Of a DNA stretch of 36,089 nucleotides, positions 16,029 to 23,839 are shown in pieces. How positions within the stretch are numbered: the first letter of the stretch is position 1; each line of letters begins with the position of its first letter. Source of the stretch: Paracoccaceae bacterium (GTDB lineage: Bacteria; Pseudomonadota; Alphaproteobacteria; Rhodobacterales; Rhodobacteraceae); NCBI GenBank assembly GCA_007692585.1, contig REBU01000045.1, positions 1 to 36,089 of the forward strand, in the 5' to 3' direction. The translations under genes and the position numbers were made by a program. Below the pieces are notes generated by a model. It worked only from the letters and a program-made list of their open reading frames with translations, made no database searches and was not told the origin of the DNA.

Positions 16029-16876
16029 CAGGTCTCTCGCTTCAGGGCACTTTCATGCCATTTACGCAGCAGCATATGGCTGAGGAAAGACAGCCCCGCA
16101 AAAATCACGACGCCCGTGACCGCGATCAGGATGAGAGCTGCGAACATGCGCGGGATGTTCAGGCGATACCCGGCCTCAAGGATGCGAAACGCCAACCCCG
16201 ATCCGATCCCGCCCGTGCCCGCGACATATTCCGCGACCACGGCCCCGATGAGCGCAAGCCCGCCTGCGATGCGCAGCCCCCCCAGGAAATAGGGCAGAGC
16301 CGAAGGCAAGCGCAGATAGCGCAAGGTCTGCCAGCGCGTCGCGCCATAGATGCGGAACAGGTCGCGCAGATTGTGATCAGCAGAGTTCAGCCCCAGCGTG
16401 GTATTGGCGAGGATGGGAAAGAAGGCCACAAGCCAGGCACAGATCAGCAACCCCGCCGTGCGGCTATCGACATAGATGAAGATCAGCGGCGCGATGGAGA
16501 CAACCGGCGTCACCTGCAGGATCACCGCATAGGGGTAGAAGGACATCTCGACCAGACGGCTTTGGGTGAAGGCGACGGCCAGCCCGACGCCGCCGATCAC
16601 CGCCACGGCGAGCGCCATCATGGTGATCTGCAGCGTCACCAGAAGCGCGTCGAAGAGCATTGGCCAGTCCTTGATCAGCGTCTCCAGCACCAGACCGGGG
16701 CGCGGCAGGATGAAATGCGGGATCTCGTTCCAGACCACCAGCCGGTCCCAAAACCAGATCAGCGCGATCATGACCGCGACTGGCAAGAGCCATTTGCCGA
16801 AGCGATCAAAGCGCGCAGCGCGCTGGCGGCGCAGGTCTTCGGCGTCAAAGAGCGGTTGGTTTTCGGCAATGCTCAT
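16028..16876 (-). CDS. ABC transporter permease (NMT1/SsuC-like importer)
   Basis: A 282-residue inner-membrane permease of the BPD_transp_1 family with about six hydrophobic segments. The EAA loop is around residues 175-200: DLFRIYGATRWQTLRYLRLPSALPYFLGGLRIA, read in parts. This loop contacts the ATPase encoded just upstream in transcription order. It overlaps the ATPase gene by four bases. Permeases of this type serve sulfonate, nitrate and hydroxymethylpyrimidine (ThiY/NMT1) importers, so the substrate is open. Confidence 0.9.
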   Translation of the reverse strand: MSIAENQPLFDAEDLRRQRAARFDRFGKWLLPVAVMIALIWFWDRLVVWNEIPHFILPRPGLVLETLIKDWPMLFDALLVTLQITMMALAVAVIGGVGLAVAFTQSRLVEMSFYPYAVILQVTPVVSIAPLIFIYVDSRTAGLLICAWLVAFFPILANTTLGLNSADHNLRDLFRIYGATRWQTLRYLRLPSALPYFLGGLRIAGGLALIGAVVAEYVAGTGGIGSGLAFRILEAGYRLNIPRMFAALILIAVTGVVIFAGLSFLSHMLLRKWHESALKRET

Positions 16877-17652
16877 GCAGGCTCCCCCATCGCGTCATGC
16901 AGCGCTTCCGAAGTCTGGCGGCAGAGCGCGGCATATTCGGCAGAGGTGCGGAATTCTTCGCTGCGCGGATAAGGCGCATCGACCTGCACTTCGCGGATCA
17001 CCCGACCGGGGCGCGCAGCCATGACCACGATCCGGTCGGACAGAAAGACAGACTCAAATACCGAATGGGTCACGAAAATCACGGTGCAGCCGATCTTGGA
17101 TTTCAGCGCCAGCAGGTCATTGTTCAGCCGGAAGCGCGTGATCTCGTCGAGGGCGGCGAAAGGCTCGTCCATCAGGATCAGCCGCGGCTTCGTCACCATC
17201 GCGCGAGCGATGGAGACACGCATCTTCATGCCCCCCGACAACTCGCGCGGATAGGCTTCGAGGAACTTTTCCAAGCCCACCAGCCGCAGCGCTTCCATGA
17301 TGTCGTCCTTGACCGAGGCATAGCTCTTGCCCTTCAGCCGGAAGGGCAGCCAGACATTCTGCGCCACTGTCGCCCAGGGCATCAGCGTCGGTTCCTGAAA
17401 CACCACGCCGAGATCGTTTTCAGACTGCCCCCCGGCCCAGTTGATCCGCCCGCTGCTGGGGATCGACAGCCCTGCGATCAGCCGCAGGGCCGTGGATTTG
17501 CCGCAGCCCGATGGCCCCAGAAGCGAGATGAAATCACCTTCATTCACCGAAAGGTTCATGTCGCGCAGCGCCACCACATTCCCGTTGAAGGTCTTGGTGA
17601 CATTGCTCATATCGAGCACAGGCGGGCGCTGGCCCAGCGGCGGGGGTTTCAT
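16873..17652 (-). CDS. ABC transporter ATP-binding protein (NMT1/SsuB-like importer)
   Basis: A 259-residue ATPase of the nitrate/sulfonate/taurine/HMP class. Walker A is GPSGCGKST, the signature LSGGMKMRVSIARAM, Walker B LILMDEPFAALDE and the switch His in FVTHSVFES. The start at 17652 lies 26 bases after the binding-protein gene; a downstream ATG (MSNVTKTF) is a less likely alternative. It completes an importer with the permease and NMT1-like binding protein and leads into the catabolic genes of the same operon. Confidence 0.92.
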   Translation of the reverse strand: MKPPPLGQRPPVLDMSNVTKTFNGNVVALRDMNLSVNEGDFISLLGPSGCGKSTALRLIAGLSIPSSGRINWAGGQSENDLGVVFQEPTLMPWATVAQNVWLPFRLKGKSYASVKDDIMEALRLVGLEKFLEAYPRELSGGMKMRVSIARAMVTKPRLILMDEPFAALDEITRFRLNNDLLALKSKIGCTVIFVTHSVFESVFLSDRIVVMAARPGRVIREVQVDAPYPRSEEFRTSAEYAALCRQTSEALHDAMGEPA

Positions 17653-17678
17653 GGCGGCTCCGTTTCGCAAGTCGGCGC

Positions 17679-18671
17679 TTATTGCGGACGCAATTCCAGG
17701 CCCAGACCGTTGCCCACGAAATCGAAATTCACCGCAGAGGTCCAATCCAGCCCGGCATCGACCACCCCGGCCTCAACCATGGCCGCATAGAAGCCCTCGA
17801 CCGCTTCCGGGGTCATCGCCCCGATGCCCAGCTCCAGCGTGTCACCACTGTCCACGATACCGTTTTCGATCATCATCGAAATGGCGAAATCCACCTTGTC
17901 ACGGGTCATGTCGGGATTGGCTTCAAGGATCATGGCGATCGCGCCTTCATTGTCGCCATAGAGGAAATTATACCACCCGAGGATCGAGCCATTGACGAAG
18001 CACTCCACCACTTCAGGGCTGTTATCGATGGTCGACTGCATCACCTCGACCGTAGTAGCGTAGGTCGAATAGCCCGCATCGGCGATCAGGAAGACATTGG
18101 GCATGAAGCCTGCCTCGGTCAGGATCGCGAAGGGCTCTGACGACAGGAAGCCCTGCATCCCCATGCGCTTGTCGGCAAGGAAGGGCGCGGGATTGAACGT
18201 ATAGGGGCGGCGCTGCTCGACCGTGAAGCCATGCGCGGCGATCATCCACTGGTAATAGGACGTGAAGCCATTATCGCCGATCAGCAGGGTCAGATCTTTC
18301 AGCTCTTCCCAGGTATCAGCCTCGCCGGGATGCGAGATGATCACCTGCGGATGCTTCTGGAAGGTCGCCATGACGGCAACGACGGGAATATTCTCGGCTG
18401 CGGCGTTGAACGCCTGCAACAGATCACCGCCCATATGGAACTGGATGCGATTGGCCATCAGAAGGGCCCCGTTATTGACCTGCGGACCGCCGGAAATGAT
18501 TGTGACATCCAGCCCGCATTCAGCATAGGTGCCGTCGGCGACGGACTGATAGAAACCGCCATGTTCCGCCTGTGGCAACCAGTTTGTGCCGAATGTGACA
18601 GGTGTCAGGGCAAGAGCGCCGGTGACAGAAGACGTCAGCGCAATCACGGACAGGGAGGCAGGTTTCAACAT
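17679..18671 (-). CDS. NMT1/THI5-like periplasmic substrate-binding protein
   Basis: A 330-residue binding protein of the NMT1/THI5-like family, which includes proteins for pyrimidine (HMP) and other small nitrogenous compounds. A signal peptide (about residues 1-21, ending ALA) precedes a mature start with LPQAEHGGFYQSVADG, the characteristic N-terminal binding segment (compare W-x-P-x-x-x-H-x-G-F/Y). The ATG at 18671 has GGAG seven bases upstream. It is the first gene of the nine-gene operon and faces ridA across a 237-base promoter region. The ligand is unknown. Confidence 0.9.
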   Translation of the reverse strand: MLKPASLSVIALTSSVTGALALTPVTFGTNWLPQAEHGGFYQSVADGTYAECGLDVTIISGGPQVNNGALLMANRIQFHMGGDLLQAFNAAAENIPVVAVMATFQKHPQVIISHPGEADTWEELKDLTLLIGDNGFTSYYQWMIAAHGFTVEQRRPYTFNPAPFLADKRMGMQGFLSSEPFAILTEAGFMPNVFLIADAGYSTYATTVEVMQSTIDNSPEVVECFVNGSILGWYNFLYGDNEGAIAMILEANPDMTRDKVDFAISMMIENGIVDSGDTLELGIGAMTPEAVEGFYAAMVEAGVVDAGLDWTSAVNFDFVGNGLGLELRPQ

Positions 18672-18908
18672 GGCAAAACTCCGTGGATAAAGGTTGCGTT
18701 TTGATCGCAACACCACCCGAGCAAGTCATTTCCAAACCCGTTACCCCCTGACCCGCGCCCAGCAATCGCCCAGTTTATGGGCAGCCAGGAAAGGAATCGG
18801 CGCAAAATTAAGCGCCCAGCGGGCCAACCTGCGGCCCGAAACATCGCACCATAGGCCCGCAAGCGGCGACGCGGGATAACGGCGGTGCCGAATCGAGATG
18901 AGACGTCT
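18672..18908. promoter_or_regulatory. Divergent promoter region between the catabolic operon and ridA
   Basis: The 237 bases should carry both promoters. Close to the binding-protein start is an inverted repeat, GTTGCG at 18693-18698 and CGCAAC at 18706-18711, separated by seven bases. It could be an operator or a leader hairpin. I do not recognise a known riboswitch. No regulator gene is adjacent. Confidence 0.45.
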
Positions 18909-19310
18909 ATGAAAGCTCTGACGCCCGCCAGCCTGCCGCAGCCCTTCGGGCGCTATTCACACGGGATCACTGCACCGCTTGCGGGCCAGTTGGTCGTGAC
19001 GTCCGGGCAACTGGCGCTCGGCCCGGACAACCACATCCCGGAGGGGGCCGAGGCGCAGGCGCAACTCTGTTTCGCCTCCATCGCGGCCATTCTGGCAGAA
19101 GCAGGCGCGACGCGTGCAGACATCCTGCGCGTCAACGCTTTCGTGACTGACCGCAGCCATATGACGGGCTACATGGCCGCGCGAGATGCGTTTTTCGAGG
19201 GTGTGACGCCTCTGCCGGCGTCAACCCTCGTTATCGTGCAGGGCTTCACGCTGCCCGAATTCGTGGTCGAGATCGAAGCGCTCGCGCTGGTTGGTCAGCC
19301 GCGGGACTGA
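18909..19310 (+). CDS. RidA/YjgF/YER057c/UK114-family protein
   Basis: A 133-residue Rid protein (family fold: trimeric chorismate-mutase-like). Seen are the N-terminal PFGRYSHGI, VTSGQLALGPD and the terminal VVEIEALALV. RidA proper hydrolyses reactive 2-aminoacrylate and uses a conserved Arg in a P-A-R-S-T context. Here the matching text is L-P-A-S-T, so the Arg seems absent, placing it among the Rid subfamilies without classical imine deaminase activity. Rid proteins occur with amine and pyrimidine catabolism (for example RutC), so its divergent position next to the operon is meaningful. I used the ATG at 18909; an in-frame GTG lies 24 bases upstream. Its end overlaps galU by 16 bases. Confidence 0.88.
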   Translation: MKALTPASLPQPFGRYSHGITAPLAGQLVVTSGQLALGPDNHIPEGAEAQAQLCFASIAAILAEAGATRADILRVNAFVTDRSHMTGYMAARDAFFEGVTPLPASTLVIVQGFTLPEFVVEIEALALVGQPRD

Positions 19311-20197
19311 TCAAGCTTTGCAAGTCGGTCGCGCAGCAGAGCCTCAAAGCGGACCGTGTATTCCGGGTCTTTCAACGCGACATCGACAATCGCATTCAGA
19401 TAGCCGAATTTCGAGCCGCAATCATAGCGGGCCGAAGGGTTGGTGATCGCGCCGACCTGCCCACGCGCGGCAAGGATATCAATCGCATCCGCCAGCTGGA
19501 TCTCCCCACCCGCACCTGGCGGCAAATCGCGCAAAACCTCGAACACATCAGGGGTAAAGACATAGCGCCCGTAGGAGGCCAAGCGCGACGGGGCCTTCTC
19601 GGGCGCGGGCTTTTCGACCAGACCAGCGACTGGCATGACCCCGTCCTCGCCTGCAACCGCACCGTCTGCAAGGCGCAGGATGCCGTATTTCGAAACATCG
19701 TCCAGCGCGACTTCGGAGACAGACAGCAGTGTCTGCGGATTGCGCCCAAAGGCTTCGACAAGCGCTTTTGTGGGCAGAATATCGCCCTGCATCAGGTCAT
19801 CGGCCAGCAAGACCGCGAAGGGGTTGTTGCCCACGGCGGGTGCCGCACAGAGCACCGCGTCGCCCAGACCTTTCGGCTCTGGCTGGCGCACAAAGATACA
19901 TGACACGCCCTGCGGCACGATGTTGCGCACCATATCGCGCATTTCGGTCTTGCCCTTGGACATGAGCTGATGTTCCAGCTCCAGATTGGCGTCGAAATGA
20001 TCGCCCACGGCACGCTTGTTGCGGCCAGTGACGAAAATAATCTCGGTGATTCCTGCAGCGACAGCTTCTTCAACGGCATATTGCACGATCGGCTTGTCGA
20101 TAATCGGCAAAAGCTCCTTTGGCATGGCTTTGGTAGCAGGCAAAAATCTCGTTCCCAGCCCGGCCACAGGGAAAACAGCTTTGGTAATCGGCGCCAT
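19295..20197 (-). CDS. galU: UTP-glucose-1-phosphate uridylyltransferase
   Basis: A 300-residue GalU that makes UDP-glucose from UTP and glucose-1-phosphate for polysaccharide synthesis. The nucleotide-binding start is FPVAGLGTRFLPATKAMPKE, followed by LPIIDKPIVQYAVEEA, the substrate loop RQPEPKGLGDAVLCA, and VEKPAPEKAPS near the sugar site. The ATG has AAGGG six bases upstream. With galE 3 kb away it supplies precursors for the export system further right. It is convergent with ridA. Confidence 0.95.
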   Translation of the reverse strand: MAPITKAVFPVAGLGTRFLPATKAMPKELLPIIDKPIVQYAVEEAVAAGITEIIFVTGRNKRAVGDHFDANLELEHQLMSKGKTEMRDMVRNIVPQGVSCIFVRQPEPKGLGDAVLCAAPAVGNNPFAVLLADDLMQGDILPTKALVEAFGRNPQTLLSVSEVALDDVSKYGILRLADGAVAGEDGVMPVAGLVEKPAPEKAPSRLASYGRYVFTPDVFEVLRDLPPGAGGEIQLADAIDILAARGQVGAITNPSARYDCGSKFGYLNAIVDVALKDPEYTVRFEALLRDRLAKLDQSRG

Positions 20198-20448
20198 GAC
20201 AGGCCCTTTCGCTTTAATCTTCGTCGCGCATGGGTAGCTTGCCGCGACCGCCGATGCAACCGATTGCCCCTGCCTAAAAGGCTTTCAGCGCGTTCAATCA
20301 ACCGCGGTGCCTTGAAACGGTGCCAAGCGCGGCAAATCGCCGCCGGGGCATCTTTTCCAGCGCACGCTGACTTTACGCAATCTTGGTGGCGCGGCCGCAT
20401 CTTGGGGCGCGAAATCCTTCTCTGCCCTCACACCGGAGATCTGTGCCC
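20198..20448. other. Divergent intergenic region galU / DUF2793 gene
   Basis: About 250 bases between two divergent genes. It presumably contains both promoters. I see no RNA gene or short gene in it. The plus-strand gene has CGGAGA upstream of its ATG. Confidence 0.5.
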
Positions 20449-22110
20449 ATGTCCGACCAAACTGCCCGATTGGGGCTTCCCTTCATTCAGCCCGCGCAGG
20501 CGCAAAAACATGTCACGCATAACGAGGCATTGGCGCAGCTGGACCTTCTGGTACAACTCAGCGTGCAGGAGTTTGATGCGACCACGCCACCAGCACTGGC
20601 ACAGGAGGGACACATCTGGGCCCTGGGCGCGGCGCCGTCAGGGGCCTGGGCGGGACAGGCCGGCCAGCTTGCGGGTTGGGTGAATGGCGGCTGGCTGTTC
20701 ATCGCACCACGCCTAGGCTGGAGCGCGACACAGATGACCGCGACCGGGGCCGAATTGCGGGTCTTCACGCCATCGGGCTGGACCGCCCCCCTGCCCAGCG
20801 CGCTCGACAATCTATCCGGGCTGGGGATCAATGCCAGCCATGATGCGACCAACCGGCTGAGCGTGGCCTCTGCAGCGACGTTGCTGAGCCATGAGGGGGC
20901 GGGGCATCAGATCAAGATCAACAAGTCTGGCACCACAGACACCGCCAGCCTGCTCTATCAGACCAACTGGTCGGGACGGGCCGAGATGGGCACGACAGGC
21001 AATGACGATTTCAGCATCAAGGTCAGTCCCGATGGCGCGACATGGCTGGATGCGCTGAGCGCCAGCCATGCAAGCGGGCTGGTCAATCTGCCCAACGGGC
21101 TGAGCGTGACCGGGACGCTCACACTGCCCGCAAACAGCGTTGCGCGCGCGGCTCTGGCCCATGGCGCGGCGCGGAGCGTCATCGGGCGCGGGTCCAGCTC
21201 TGCCGGGGCTGTGGCCGATATTGCAGCGGGCAGCGACCATCAGGTCTTGCGCCGCGCGGGCTCCTCGATCAGCTTCGGCGCGCTGTCCATCGGTCAGACT
21301 GCGGCGGTGACGGGGCAGTTGCGCGTCGTCAATGGTGGCACCGGGGCTTCGACCGCAGAAGACGCACGCAGCAATCTGGGGTTGGGCAATGCCGCAGAAG
21401 CGACCCTGAGCACCAACGCGGCCGATGCAACCGAAGGGCGCGTGCCGGTCTTGCGCGCGGCCGGGGGGATTTTCGGGCTGGGCGGCACGGCGGGCGTGGC
21501 CTATCCATTGGCCGATCTGAACGCCGATCCGACTAGCGTGCCCGCAGGCACCTATCTTCTGGGCGCGGGGCTGGCCAATAACCCGGTCGGCGCTGGCAGC
21601 GTGCAGGTCACGCATCTGGGCGCGGGCGTCGTGTTTCTGGAAGCCCGACGCGATCTGGACGGCACGCGGTTGTGGTTTCGCGCTTGGCGCGCAGGGGCAT
21701 GGGGTTTTGCCTGGGCGCGGGTCTGGCACAGCCGCAACACGACGGTCGATGCCAACGGGTTTATCCGCGAAGCCTCGCCCATCCTGCGGCTGTTCCATGA
21801 TCACACCGAAGAACCTGTCGAGCCTGTCGGCGCCGTTTTCAAACGCGTCGGGAAGGGCCGCTACAGCCTGAGCAATGTCGCCCCGCTGGCGCGCAAAGGC
21901 TGGCAGATCGAAGTGCCGCAGGACGAAAACGGCACAAGGCTGGTCCATATCGCGACGCGATATGACCCGCGCGCGCACCGTCTAACCGTGACCACGACCG
22001 CCCCGGACTGGTCCGAGGCACAGATGCGCTGGGTTGCCGGAGCGCCGCGCGACATCCCGGCAGGTCGCTGGGTCGACCTGCGCTTCAGCGCGCCAGAGCA
22101 GGACGGATAG
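20449..22110 (+). CDS. DUF2793 domain protein, phage/GTA spike- or tail-like
   Basis: A 553-residue protein with a DUF2793 domain at its N-terminus (about residues 1-90): R-L-G-L-P-F-I-Q-P-A-Q-A-Q-K-H-V-T-H-N-E-A-L is the hallmark opening. The middle is rich in short Gly/Ala/Ser/Asn repeats such as L-R-V-V-N-G-G-T-G-A-S-T-A, typical of phage tail-fibre shafts. The C-terminal third, with alternating Trp-rich strands, may be a receptor- or sugar-binding domain. DUF2793 occurs in prophage tails and, to my knowledge, in the head spikes of Rhodobacter gene transfer agents, which can be encoded away from the main cluster. No other phage genes are near. A hairpin terminator follows. Confidence 0.8.
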   Translation: MSDQTARLGLPFIQPAQAQKHVTHNEALAQLDLLVQLSVQEFDATTPPALAQEGHIWALGAAPSGAWAGQAGQLAGWVNGGWLFIAPRLGWSATQMTATGAELRVFTPSGWTAPLPSALDNLSGLGINASHDATNRLSVASAATLLSHEGAGHQIKINKSGTTDTASLLYQTNWSGRAEMGTTGNDDFSIKVSPDGATWLDALSASHASGLVNLPNGLSVTGTLTLPANSVARAALAHGAARSVIGRGSSSAGAVADIAAGSDHQVLRRAGSSISFGALSIGQTAAVTGQLRVVNGGTGASTAEDARSNLGLGNAAEATLSTNAADATEGRVPVLRAAGGIFGLGGTAGVAYPLADLNADPTSVPAGTYLLGAGLANNPVGAGSVQVTHLGAGVVFLEARRDLDGTRLWFRAWRAGAWGFAWARVWHSRNTTVDANGFIREASPILRLFHDHTEEPVEPVGAVFKRVGKGRYSLSNVAPLARKGWQIEVPQDENGTRLVHIATRYDPRAHRLTVTTTAPDWSEAQMRWVAGAPRDIPAGRWVDLRFSAPEQDG

Positions 22111-22114
22111 CGCG

Positions 22115-22150
22115 CGCCAAGCCTTCCGCTGCGCGCTTGGCGGGGTCGTT
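22115..22150 (+). terminator. Intrinsic terminator after the DUF2793 gene
   Basis: CGCCAAGC at 22115-22122 pairs with GCTTGGCG at 22135-22142 and is followed by GGGTCGTTTT. It lies directly after the stop at 22110. Confidence 0.65.
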
Positions 22151-22382
22151 TTGGCAGCGCTTGATCCATTGGGGCTGATCACGCTTTCCCCATATCACCT
22201 GCGGTCCCCGCCACCGCGCGTGCGTCGCAACCATCGGACCAGCCGGGCACATATTCTGCGCTGGCAAAAGCGATGGCCAATCTTGCGGGCGTGAGAGGCG
22301 GAGCACTGGACTGCGTCCGATTTCTTCGGTTCGCGCAAGACAAGTTGACCGGTCGCACGTCGCGCGCGTGACCGAAACCCGC
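22151..22382. other. Gene-free stretch between DUF2793 gene and galE
   Basis: About 230 bases between two convergent genes. Short frames exist on both strands but none shows a recognisable protein pattern with a good ribosome-binding site. Confidence 0.45.
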
Positions 22383-23372
22383 TCAGCGCGGCGGCGCGTT
22401 GCCGTGCAGGCGCAAATGCCAGCGCCAGGCGTCGCGGATCATGTCATCAAGCGTCGCCTGCGCCTCCCAGCCCAGCTCAGTCCGCGCGCGGGTACTGCCC
22501 GAAACCAGCCGTGTCGCGTCGCCCGCCCGACGCGGCCCGAAGCGTGCGGGCACCGGCACGCCGGTGACGGCCTCCGCACGCGCGAGCACTTCGCCAACGC
22601 TGTAACCTTGTCCTGTCCCGAGGTTGAACACCCGACTTTCCCGACCGGCCTGCAACCAGTCCAGCCCCAGCAGATGCGCGCGGGCGAGATCCATCACATG
22701 GACGTAATCGCGGATGCATGTCCCGTCAGGCGTGTCATAATCTGTGCCATGGATCTGCATTTCCGGACGCAATCCGGCCACAGCCTGCAGCACCACAGGG
22801 ACGAGATGGGTTTCGGGGTCATGCGCCTCGCCGATCTCGGCTTCCGGATCGGCCCCGGCCACGTTGAAATAGCGAAACACCACAGAGCGCAATCCGTGGC
22901 TGGCGGCAAAATCGCGCAGCATATCCTCAATGGCACGCTTTGAGGCCCCATAGGCGTTGAGCGGCGCCTGAGCGCTCTGCTCATCCAGCGTCACCCCATC
23001 CTGCTCGCCATAGATCGCGCAGGTCGAAGAAAACACCAGCTGTTTGCAGCCTGCCCCCAGCATCGCCTCGATCAGGGTCAAGGCGCCCAACACATTGTTA
23101 CGCCAATACTTCCCCGGCTCGGCCATGGCTTCGCCGACCTGGCTGAAGGCCGCGAAATGCAGAACGGCTTCAGGTTTGTGACGCGCGAACGCGTCTGAAA
23201 GTGCGCCTGCATCCGTCAGATCAAGTTGCTCGAATGGCCCAAAGCGCACAGCCGCGGCGCGTCCGGTCGACAAATTGTCCAGCGTGACAGGAATATGCCC
23301 TGCTTGCGCCAGAAGTTTGCACATATGCGCGCCAATATAGCCCGCACCGCCGGTCACAAAAATAACGCTCAT
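22383..23372 (-). CDS. galE: UDP-glucose 4-epimerase
   Basis: A 329-residue extended SDR enzyme interconverting UDP-glucose and UDP-galactose. The NAD-binding motif is TGGAGYIGAH at residues 7-16. The catalytic Ser/Thr region is S-S-T-C-A-I-Y-G, with the Y-G-A-S-K-R (Y-x3-K) motif further on. YFNVAGADPEAEIGE and RDYVHVMDLARAH are standard GalE blocks. AGGGC lies upstream of the ATG. It lies downstream of the small peptide gene on the same strand, with 188 bases between. Confidence 0.95.
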   Translation of the reverse strand: MSVIFVTGGAGYIGAHMCKLLAQAGHIPVTLDNLSTGRAAAVRFGPFEQLDLTDAGALSDAFARHKPEAVLHFAAFSQVGEAMAEPGKYWRNNVLGALTLIEAMLGAGCKQLVFSSTCAIYGEQDGVTLDEQSAQAPLNAYGASKRAIEDMLRDFAASHGLRSVVFRYFNVAGADPEAEIGEAHDPETHLVPVVLQAVAGLRPEMQIHGTDYDTPDGTCIRDYVHVMDLARAHLLGLDWLQAGRESRVFNLGTGQGYSVGEVLARAEAVTGVPVPARFGPRRAGDATRLVSGSTRARTELGWEAQATLDDMIRDAWRWHLRLHGNAPPR

Positions 23373-23431
23373 CGTGTTGCCCTGCTCGACTCGGACCGAC
23401 GCACTAACAGGTTCCGTGTGGCGATACCAGT

Positions 23432-23452
23432 GGTGAGGGATGTAACCTCACC
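23432..23452. repeat. Perfect 7-bp inverted repeat upstream of galE
   Basis: GGTGAGG (23432-23438) and CCTCACC (23446-23452) with a 7-base loop. It sits 60-80 bases before the galE start and has no T-tract on either strand, so an operator or RNA hairpin is more likely than a strong terminator. Confidence 0.5.
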
Positions 23453-23526
23453 CCCATCATGCCTCATTACGGACACGCGCAAAGAGGAAACATGTGGCGA
23501 TGACCATGGTCAGCACGGCATGGAAA

Positions 23527-23541
23527 GCCGCGCAAGGCGGC
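23527..23541 (-). terminator. Weak hairpin after the RiPP precursor gene
   Basis: GCCGC at 23527-23531 and GCGGC at 23537-23541 form a 5-bp stem, followed on the minus strand by TTTCC. It begins about 20 bases past the precursor stop. The T-run is short, so termination would be weak. Confidence 0.35.
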
Positions 23542-23560
23542 GCACCTCGACTGTCAGAAG

Positions 23561-23713
23561 TCAGGAACAGGACCCGGTGAGGCCAGTTTTATCGCAAGAT
23601 GTTGGCGTCGTTATAAAGTCTTCACCCATAGCCGGAGTAACGCCGCTCAGGGTTTTCGTCACATCGAGGGTTTTGATTTTAGGCGCAATCCAGATTTTCT
23701 GTTTCTTGGTCAT
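23561..23713 (-). CDS. Candidate lasso-type RiPP precursor peptide
   Basis: A 50-residue peptide read codon by codon from the ATG at 23713, with AAGGTG eight bases upstream, to TGA at 23561. Residues 1-22 form a Lys-rich leader with W8-x2-P11-x-I13-x2-L16-D17-V18-x2-T21. This matches the lasso leader rule (aromatic-x2-P-x-L/I, then Thr two residues before the core) and the LDV-x2-T form of paeninodin-type leaders. The predicted core is S23-S50, beginning S-G-V-T-P-A-M-G-E-D-F. With core start S23 the ring acceptor is E31 (position 9); with G24 it is E31 or D32 (8 or 9). The tail holds C40 and C49 and ends in Ser. A PqqD-like gene lies 126 bases upstream in the same direction. Function is inferred; another RiPP class remains possible. 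Confidence 0.75.
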   Translation of the reverse strand: MTKKQKIWIAPKIKTLDVTKTLSGVTPAMGEDFITTPTSCDKTGLTGSCS

Positions 23714-23742
23714 TTCATATTCACCTTTTCTACCCCAGGATG

Positions 23743-23771
23743 ATCGTAACAGGCTTTACTCAACCGCGCAA
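23743..23771 (-). promoter_or_regulatory. Possible promoter of the precursor gene
   Basis: On the minus strand TTGCGC (23771-23766) and TACGAT (23748-23743) are separated by 17 bases, 30 bases before the precursor ATG. Each hexamer matches the sigma-70 consensus at four of six positions. A private promoter would let the peptide be made in excess over its PqqD-like partner. Confidence 0.4.
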
Positions 23772-23839
23772 CAATACGGTTTTAATGAAAAATCACTTGA
23801 ACCTGGCTCTCAAGCTCGCCTTTTGCACCATGTAACTGT

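Noticed and set aside
16055-16972. 305-codon plus-strand frame opposite the ABC permease
   Set aside because: Low-complexity charged sequence antisense to a well-supported membrane protein.
20812-21978. 388-codon minus-strand frame opposite the DUF2793 gene
   Set aside because: No family pattern; the plus strand carries the recognisable DUF2793 opening and a terminator.
22085-22306. 73-codon minus-strand frame overlapping the end of the DUF2793 gene
   Set aside because: Runs through the terminator hairpin and has no recognised motif.
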